From: Rhizomys pruinosus
Taxonomy: Eukaryota > Chordata > Mammalia > Rodentia > Spalacidae
NCBI GenBank assembly: GCA_009823505.1
Contig: VZQC01001008.1
Coordinates: forward strand, 4,223,012 to 4,287,011
Reading direction: 5' to 3'
Length of the DNA: 64,000 nt
This document shows, one piece after another, positions 56,721-64,000 of the stretch. Position 1 is the stretch's first letter. Every line of letters begins with the position of its first letter. The notes beneath the pieces were generated by a model. The model worked only from the letters and a program-made list of their open reading frames with translations. It was not told the DNA's origin and did no database searches. The translations under genes were made by a program, and so were the position numbers.

Positions 56721-58050
56721 ATAGAAGTTTGTTCAATGCTTTCTGTCTTGATATTCATTAATTGAGGTACAATATTACTGAAGGTTGAATGCTGTCAATT
56801 ATTTCCCTAAAATGTCACATCTCTTTTCTACACATAAATTAATGTCTACTTTTGTATTATTGATTTTTTGACTGACAGCTTTTGGTAACTCTGGAATAGC
56901 CATAAATCTGATGCTTACTGTTTCAAAGTCATCAATAGCTCTACTATCAGCCACTCTGTCCAACCACAATCACGTCTCTCTTTTCTTAAAATGTTTGGGC
57001 CTTTGCTCAGAACAGAGTTCCCTGATCACCTGACTACCACCTTGTCTTTCAAGTTAACCAAAACTTGCTGAGGAGCAGGATGGACGGCACCCAAACCTTG
57101 ATAAGATTAAATTTCACTACTAATTCTTTTCACAGCCCCTTTTCTTTTTGGCATTCACAGCACATATCTCAGTCAAAATTGGTTAGTATTATATGCTTGA
57201 TTTATTTCCTTGTGTACTGTAAGATTAAACGTGATAGAGACTGTGTCTGTTACTTATATAGAATGCCTAACATTTACTAATTTGTCAGTGTTTTTTTTTT
57301 TTAAGTGAATGGATGGATTCATGAATGACTATATCCAGTAATGTTTAATGTTTAAATTTCAATATATTGGACTTCTCTTTATTATCTGTTGTTGCCTATT
57401 TTACTTATTTTTATTTGATTACTTGAAGCTTATTATTATTATTCACTTACCAACATATCTCCATATGCTCTGTGACCCTCAAAAATGTGGCAGGATCCAA
57501 CTCCAGCTCTGTGAACCAAATGTATGATAAAGCCAAGCCTTCTATTTCCTGCTGTCCAGCTCCTTGTCCTACAACTTTTCCAGCTCATACAAATTTGGTT
57601 GGGTCCATCCTGGATACCTCATACTGTCCCCACCCTGCTTGATTATTCCCACCTTAGCCCTGTGCTCAGAACCTCACAGCCTTCGGGAATTATTCAAAAC
57701 ACACAGATAAAACTCTTATCTTCATGTTCCAGGGTTTCTTTCCATTCAGACAGGTCTGTGACCTCTATTTTCTTTTTGTTTGGAGTATAAATTGCTTTCC
57801 TTTGTATAGTTAGTTCCTTAATGAAAAAGGAGTGCTCTACAGTAAGAAAGCATAGCCCTTTAAAAATGCCTGACTGATTACCATTCATACTGTTTCAGTC
57901 ATCTCTATCATATTTCTGTATCTGAGATCAAGGTAAACTCACAGCTGTCAAACTAGAAGAAATGGCAAGTTTATATTTGTGAATTAATGGTTGTGTTCCA
58001 AGTTAAATTAATTTTTTTAACTATATGAAGTTTTTGATGAAAATATCAAC
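56721..58050. other. Right-arm outer unique sequence
   Basis: No repeat is recognised except a T-run near 57,290-57,302. Frames at 57,065-57,280 and 57,524-57,790 (+) are mirrored exactly in the left arm but have no recognised domain. They serve as identity markers only. Confidence 0.5.
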
Positions 58051-59302
58051 CTTTAGAATGGTACTTTAATGACACAAATAAGATAAAAGATTATGTATTG
58101 CATAAATTAGATACATTTTCTAGAAGATTTCACACATTTATGTAATTTTCTTTACCAATTCTATTATTCACAATGATACCAGAAGATACATAATTCCATC
58201 AACACATTGTATAAAAATGTTTAATTTAAAGTATTTAATTACATTTGTATTGAAGCCAAACAACATATGATTATTATTTCCCAATTACCTTGTAACATCA
58301 TTGTGCTGGAGATATCAAGGCTCTGTAGCTTCCAGCTCATTAGTATGGAGACTATTGACTTCTTTATAAATGAAAGAACCAAACTCCTTATTTGTGTAAA
58401 ATAAAATCATAATATAGTCTTATAGGTGGCTTTAAAAAATTGACAGCTATAATTTCAAATACCACAGCAATCATAATTATGTATTATATCTAACAAAGTT
58501 AGAGTTTTACATTATATAATTGAATATAATAATTATGTATATCATAATTGCAAGTGCAGGCCCTTTATGTAGTTCAAGATAACTAGATCTATGTACTGAC
58601 TACATTTTAATCTTAACTTGCCTTTGGACAAATAATAGTTCCTGTAGACTCCTGGAAATGGCAATAGCAATGCAAACTCACTGGTTTCTGTTGAAGATTC
58701 ACTGGGATTAAGTAAGAAGTGACTGGTTGAGGAAGGACTTAATAAAGGACTCTGGAACTCTCCATTGGATATGTATAAAATGTGGCCCAGAACACATTGG
58801 GAAAATCAAAACATACAAACTTCATACATTCCATCTTATTTTCTTGTTATTTCTTAAAGCAGCAGCAGTTCAGAAAAAAATGGAAAACAAGAAAGAAAAA
58901 TCAATTCACCTAACATTTAAATATGACACTATTCTTAAAGAACTTAGAAGAACTTGTAATAAAAGGAAATATAAGGCTTTTTATGTCCTCAAATTATATC
59001 TCAACAACACATAAAAGCCTTTTAAACTTAAAAGAAGTTAAAAGCACATATTTTTTTCTTAATGTCAGTCGTATTCGTTTGATCTAACATTTAGTGTAAA
59101 ATGTTAAATTTGGAGGACTCTTTGCATATGAAATCTCACTAATATTTAATATCTTATAATTTTGTTCATGCCAAGTCTCCAAAGGAAAACAGGAATGACT
59201 TCAGTCAAAGCTAGAATGATATTGAAGCTGCAGGCAATAAATCAAATTAAGCCATAAATTTTAAGTGTAAAACAGCGATGTTTTAAAACCAGAATGCTGA
59301 TA
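58051..59302. other. Unique AT-rich sequence
   Basis: A 95-codon + frame at 58,727-59,014 is lysine-rich, from AT-rich DNA, and shows no domain. Confidence 0.5.
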
Positions 59303-59445
59303 GCTGGTGTGACAGTGTGTGCCCTTAATTCCAACAATTGAGAGGTGAAAGCAAGAGAAGCCCTACAAGTTCAAGACCAATCTGTATTACTTAGTAAACT
59401 CCATGCCAACCAAGGCTACAGTGACATCTTGTCTTAAAAGAACCA
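59303..59445 (+). repeat. B1 SINE, strongly diverged
   Basis: 'gctggtgtgacagtgtgtgc', 'caagttcaagaccaatctgt', 'ggctacagtgacatcttgtc': recognisable B1 order with many changes. Confidence 0.75.
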
Positions 59446-60827
59446 TAGAAAAGTACTGAAACCTTTAGTTTTGACATTTTTCCAGAATGCAAAATTTAAC
59501 TAAAAATAGTTGCTTAAAAACTATACTTCCCATAAAAATGTATTGTCAGGATTGAAGAACATGTATGAGAAGGAGCAATATCGAGAGCTAAAACTACAGA
59601 CACAGAGAGCAAGTCTGGGGTTTAGGGAAAGGAGGCAATAATGGGAAGAACCATTCCAGGGCTTTAGCATTTAGAGTCATCCGCAGGTGGCATCTGTCCA
59701 GCAGTCGCTGGGCAGAGTGTACCAGCCCAAACAGTTCATCACGGGGCTTATTGCCAGAGTCATCTCACCAACTGGGTTTAGCTCAAAAGCAGCAAGCAAG
59801 AAATACAATAAAAGCTATGAAAATTTGTTGCATAAATTAGAATATGCTTTGCCACCCTTCAGAGGTTTCCCCATAATCATTTTCTGGCGATTCAAAACCA
59901 TAAGTGTTCCATGATCTAACATCAGTGTGTTTAGTTTTTAGTAAGACAATGGAACCAGCCCAGAATTTAGAGTCAGATCAATGTGTGCTTAACTCTCTGC
60001 TACAATATAGATGCCACTTAAAAAGTCTGTTTGTATATATTTGAGAAAGTTACTTAGCCTTTATTGGACTCATTGCTCCTTAATTGTAAAATGGAAATAA
60101 GCTTCATGCACTTTGTATGGGCACTTAATTAAGATCTTCTCTCAAAGCAAATGCACATGTTTCAAGTCACAAAACCTGCTCAAGCAGCACAGACTGAGAT
60201 ATTCTGCATATGAGCACACAGATTTACCAGGGTTATTAGTCAAGGCCTTTTGCAAAACATTTGAACTAAAACTTTATGGAGCCTAGGTTACAGACAAAAA
60301 ATGGCACATTTTTTTTGATTGACTTAGACGCTTATTCAAGTCTTGCAAATCTAAAGATAAAAGAAAGAAAATTTGAAAGGAGAAAAATGGCTTTGCACAT
60401 TGTAAGGGTCTATGATATGCTGAGCAGTACAATGGCTAAAAGCTGAGGCTGGGATAGACCAGGAAGGTCAAATCCCTACCCACAGCTGACTAGGTATGTG
60501 AGCTTTCTCAGTCTCTAAAGCTTTCAACTCTTCAATTACTAAATGGAGATAAAGACTACCTACTTCATCATCAGAAGGCTATTTTAACTGTTATGTTACA
60601 AGGATTAAATTGAGTCACCTAACCTAAAGCCTCTTGAAAGTCTGTCACAGAGTCAGCGTTTATTTTTCCCCATATTTACAGATTATTTATTTAGCTGAAC
60701 GTATTTCATGGCATGAGTATGTCAGGTATAGTCAAGGGATTCCATTTTTAAAAATAAGAAAGCAGAGTGCACAGAGCTTAGATCGGGGATTTCCCAGGAC
60801 CTCCTGAAGCACAGCTCTCTTGATGAT
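59446..60827. other. Unique sequence with a 75-codon frame
   Basis: 59,687-59,914 (+) is open for 75 codons in sequence of fairly balanced composition. I see no splice-site pair or family match that makes it an exon. The remainder holds no repeat I can recognise. Confidence 0.4.
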
Positions 60828-61148
60828 AGCAAAGAGCTGGAACCAACCCAAGTGCCCTTCAACTGACGAGTAGATAGAGAAATTTTGGTACATTTACACA
60901 ATGAAGTTCTATGCAGTGGTAAAGAAAGATGACATCATGAACTTTGCAGGTAAATGGATGAAGCTAGAAGATATCATGCTGAGTGAAGTAACAGTCCCAG
61001 AAAAACAAACGAGGGATGAATCCCTCATCTGTGGATGCTAGCACCAATTACCTAATTATATGGCAAACTGAGCAACGTTAATGTGATCTGAAAACAACTG
61101 TGCTCTTGTATTGTAGAAACCCTTAAAAAATAAACAAATTAAAAAAAA
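60828..61148 (+). repeat. L1 3' end
   Basis: ORF2 end ('gcaaagagctggaaccaacc', 'gatgacatcatgaactttgc') into 3' UTR ('ggatgctagcaccaattacc') and an A-rich tail at about 61,125-61,147, from which the tandem array appears to start. Confidence 0.9.
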
Positions 61149-61826
61149 CGTACAGAGACACAGGTACATCCACATAGACAGAGAGAAATAGATGTAATAT
61201 ATGAATCAGATACACAGACATAAAGATACATACAGAGAGACACAGATACATACACATAGGTATATACAGGTATGATACATAGACATAAAGATACATAGAG
61301 ACACAGACACATACAGATAGAGAGATAAAGGTATGAAACACAAATCAAATACATAGACATGAAGATACATACAGAGACACATACATACACATAGATAGAG
61401 ATACAGGTGTGATACATACATCAGATACATAGACATAAATATACATACTGAGTCACACAGACACATAGTGAGATACAGATATCCACACATACATCAAATC
61501 CATAGACATAAAGATACATATAAAAACACACAGACACATACACAAAGGGAGAGAGATATAGGTATGATATGCACATCAGAGACATAGACATAAAGATACA
61601 TACAGAGATACACATAGACATAGAAAGACAGACACACTGAAACACAAAGACTAACACACAAGTAGACACACAGAGACACAAATGTTATACAGACACTCAG
61701 AGTGTGAGGAGCTTCTCTATAAGGGGTTGGCATGCTCAGACACAGACACAGATACAGACATAGAGACACAGACACTCAGACACTCAGAGGTACAGACACA
61801 GACAGACAGACACATACACACACACA
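61149..61826. repeat. Tandem array, ~74-bp higher-order unit of GACA/GATA/CACA words
   Basis: The phrase 'agacataaagatacat' recurs at about 61,216, 61,281, 61,355, 61,433, 61,504 and 61,586 (spacings 65-82 bp), each followed by 'acagaga' and 'cacatacaca' words. The right end decays into ACAGAC and CACA repeats. The + strand has few T's. Six overlapping minus-strand frames of 67-94 codons rich in V, C, L, Y and S result from this bias. Confidence 0.92.
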
Positions 61827-63425
61827 AACATAAACAATGCGGAAAAATTAAAAAATAAATAAAATAAGAAAGCATATTACAAAATCCATGGAATACCTTA
61901 AATTTATGAAAATTTGTCATATGTCACTAGCCTCATATTTTTGTGATTTTAGTAGCAACCTTGCTCTTCTTTCCATTGGGATAGAAAACTGAAGGACAGA
62001 GGTGATGAGATAGCAGCATAATATGACATTTTTGTGATGGTTTAGTTTTGCTGGTCTGTTTCTCAGGTTATATGCCAATGTCTCAGAGTCTGGAGCATAC
62101 CATAGCTTTGTTGTACTTTTTGAGGCCAGGTATTAAAATCTCTGTAAACTTATTGTTTTTTACCCAAGATTGTTTTGACTCTTTGGGTGCTTTGTTGTTC
62201 TTTGAAATTTTAGAATTTATTTTTCTATTTCTATGAACAATGTCATTGCTCTTTTGATTGAAAGTACATAGAATTTGTAGCTCTTGTTGGAAAATATGGA
62301 CTCCAGTAATATTAATTCTTCTAATCCATGAAACTCAATAACCTTGCATCATATGTGTATACTACTCCTTTATACATCCACTCATCAGCCAATGGGTTTC
62401 CTGTTTGGGCAAAGGTGCTATAAGCATTGCTATATTTGGGCCTTGCTTTACATTTTTCAAATATATGCCCATAAGTGTAGAAATGACTATTCTAGTCTGT
62501 TCTCTGTTTTTGATTCGGTTCATTGTTATGGCAGTACATAAACTTCATTATAAGTATTTTGATGAATGCCTCTGGTAGCTGGTAATGTCGGAATTCACTT
62601 TATATCTGCATTAGATGTGCAAGTCTTCTCTTCAATGGATTCTATCATATGGCCCTTTGAACTGGATTTATTCAAGTGCTATGTGCAATTGTGTACTGTA
62701 ATTAAATTTTTCAGGTCTTGTTTGAAGCATTACTTGGTTTTAAATTTTAATGATCTTTGTAAACTGAAGAAAACTTAAAATTTATTATCATTAATATTAT
62801 CAGCATATTTTGTTAGAAATTTAGATATCATACATACTAAAGTCTTCCATAATCTAGTAAATGATATTGCCTTCTCTTTCTAAAAAGTCTTACAACTCTG
62901 AATTCTGCATCTAAATATTTTACATTATTCTCTGCATCAGATGAGTCATACATCTGTTTCTGGGTGAATAACAAACTAATTTTAGATATTTTTAAAGAAT
63001 TATTAGTTACTTTGTAATTCTACTTGTCCTATATTCCAAAATTCCATTTAGATAACTCTATTGTTGGTATATTCATTGAAATCCAGTGTTTTGTTGTTGA
63101 TCAATGTGCAATTATAAGTGATAAAATGTCACTTTACGTCATGACAGCTTTAAGAGTAACTTATTAATCATTATGTTTTTTCAATGTCACTTTGGTATTT
63201 CATGAGTGTGTTTTTATTTTTGTGAACAAAAGGCATCTCCTACCATGGAAAGGGGCTGGCTTCACACCAGTCTCATTGAGATTTGGAGAGTCATGCACTG
63301 AAGAAGGTGAGAAACAGATTATGCCAATAAAAGTAACAAGAAGGTAGTTTCCATGGAAACAGTAAATAAACAGATTTTACCCATGCCAAATTTTACATAG
63401 CTCTTTAAAAATTAGTTCTGAATAA
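61827..63425. other. AT-rich sequence with old L1 pieces
   Basis: Apart from the L1-like part at 62,060-62,520, nothing is recognised. Confidence 0.45.
62060..62520 (-). repeat. Old L1 ORF2 fragments
   Basis: Antisense ORF2 words: 'cccaagattgttttgactct', 'aatattaattcttctaatcc', then 'tacatccactcatcagccaa'. The block order differs from intact L1, so this is two pieces or a rearranged copy. Confidence 0.6.
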
Positions 63426-63908
63426 CATATTTTACCAACGTGAATTTTTTAAATAAAATACTTTTACTGATGGTTTGTGTATTTCATACATCATTTTTCA
63501 GTCCATTTTAAACATGTTCCCTTTTCTCTGCCCCCCACAGGACCCCAGTTCATGCATTCTGCCATGTGGCAGAATGTCTTGCATCTTCTTCTCAGTCTTT
63601 TTAGAGTTTTTCTCTGCAAAGGTTTATGATTTGGTGCAGAATTTAACTTTTTCAGTCAGTTGTTATTCAGAACTAATTTTTAAAGAGCTATGTTGATGGG
63701 TTTACATTCCCACCAGCACTTCATGAGTGTTCCCCTTTCCCCACAACCTCTCTAGCATTTGGTGTCTTTTGTTTTCTTGATCTTAGCCAGTCTTATAAAA
63801 GTGAGTTGATATCTTAGAGTGGTTTTAATTTGCATTTCCTTAATTATTAATGATGTTGAACACTTTTTAAGATGTTTCTCAGGCATATTTTACCAATGTG
63901 AATTTTTT
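63426..63908 (-). repeat. L1 insertion with filler DNA and ~24-bp duplication
   Basis: Duplicated target at 63,426-63,450 and 63,884-63,908 (catattttaccaa-y-gtgaa then T's, one change). Between them lie L1 3' UTR (63,451-63,661, antisense), a 32-bp inverted copy of the flank (63,662-63,693), and L1 ORF2 C-terminal region (63,694-63,883, antisense). Several hundred bases of L1 that belong between the two segments are missing. A 73-codon frame across it is incidental. Confidence 0.9.
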
Positions 63909-64000
63909 TTTAATTCTTATTCTAGCAATTTTTCCAATTCAAGGAATATAATTAACTTTTTTGTTTTTTTTGTTTTTTTTTTTTTTTTTTTTTTTTTTTT
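63909..64000. other. T-rich end of window
   Basis: Ends in about 40 T's with a few G's, probably the tail of an antisense retroposon lying beyond the window. Confidence 0.6.

Larger units (their letters stand above)
49092..58050. repeat. Right arm of large inverted repeat
   Basis: The cleaner of the two arms: frames are longer, SINEs match their families better and duplications are intact. It is probably the true locus. It begins with a 42-bp poly-A from a B1 tail, and its outer end matches the left arm to about 58,040-58,050. Confidence 0.95.

Noticed and set aside
61123..61920. Stack of minus-strand frames rich in V, C, L, Y and S, resembling a repetitive membrane protein
   Set aside because: They arise from translating the GATA/GACA/CACA array in several frames at once. 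Overlap in multiple frames and a lack of other signals show base bias, not coding.

Overview
This is vertebrate nuclear DNA from a muroid rodent. B1, B2/B3 and B4/ID SINEs, rodent-type L1 3' ends and ERVL-MaLR (MT/ORR1-like) LTRs occur all through it. I could not fix the species. I found no intact protein-coding gene, no convincing exon, no tRNA or rRNA gene and no CpG island. Almost every open reading frame lies in an L1, LTR, SINE or simple repeat, so the window reads as intergenic or deep intronic sequence shaped by retrotransposition.

Layout. 1-16,450: AT-rich unique sequence with scattered SINEs and an L1 cluster (4,861-7,615) in which two 3' UTRs face each other. 16,455-16,800: a 30-bp minisatellite whose unit carries a 12-bp palindrome. 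16,800-25,950: unique sequence, SINEs and microsatellites. 25,948-28,763: a gamma-type LTR holding two later insertions, a B2 with an inverted 5' end and a complete two-LTR MaLR element. 28,770-36,850: an L1 3' UTR, MaLR LTR pieces, an unclassified A-tailed repeat (called family M here) and AT-rich low-complexity DNA. 36,850-38,540: unique. 38,541-39,591: a reversed family M copy ending at a lone N.

39,593-58,050 is the striking part: an 18.5-kb near-palindrome. The left arm (39,593-48,985) is the reverse complement of the right arm (49,092-58,050). They share the same L1, B2, processed MaLR and B1 insertions and stretches of 71 and 80 identical translated residues. The left arm is about 180 bases longer, has many single-base insertions and homopolymer errors, and begins with about 270 bp in which most T's have become G. 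Family M reads on from the base before the N (39,591) to the far end of the left arm (48,985). This points to a fold-back assembly error rather than a natural palindrome, though it needs raw reads to settle.

58,051-64,000: unique sequence, an L1 3' end, a 680-bp tandem array of about 74-bp units (61,149-61,826), old L1 pieces, and a short L1 insertion (63,426-63,908). That insertion carries a perfect 32-bp inverted copy of its own flank between two L1 segments, a record of template switching during integration.

No genes work together here. The biology is the record of retrotransposition: target-site duplications, nesting order, a SINE with 5' inversion, a poly(A)-tailed processed MaLR transcript and the template-switched L1.
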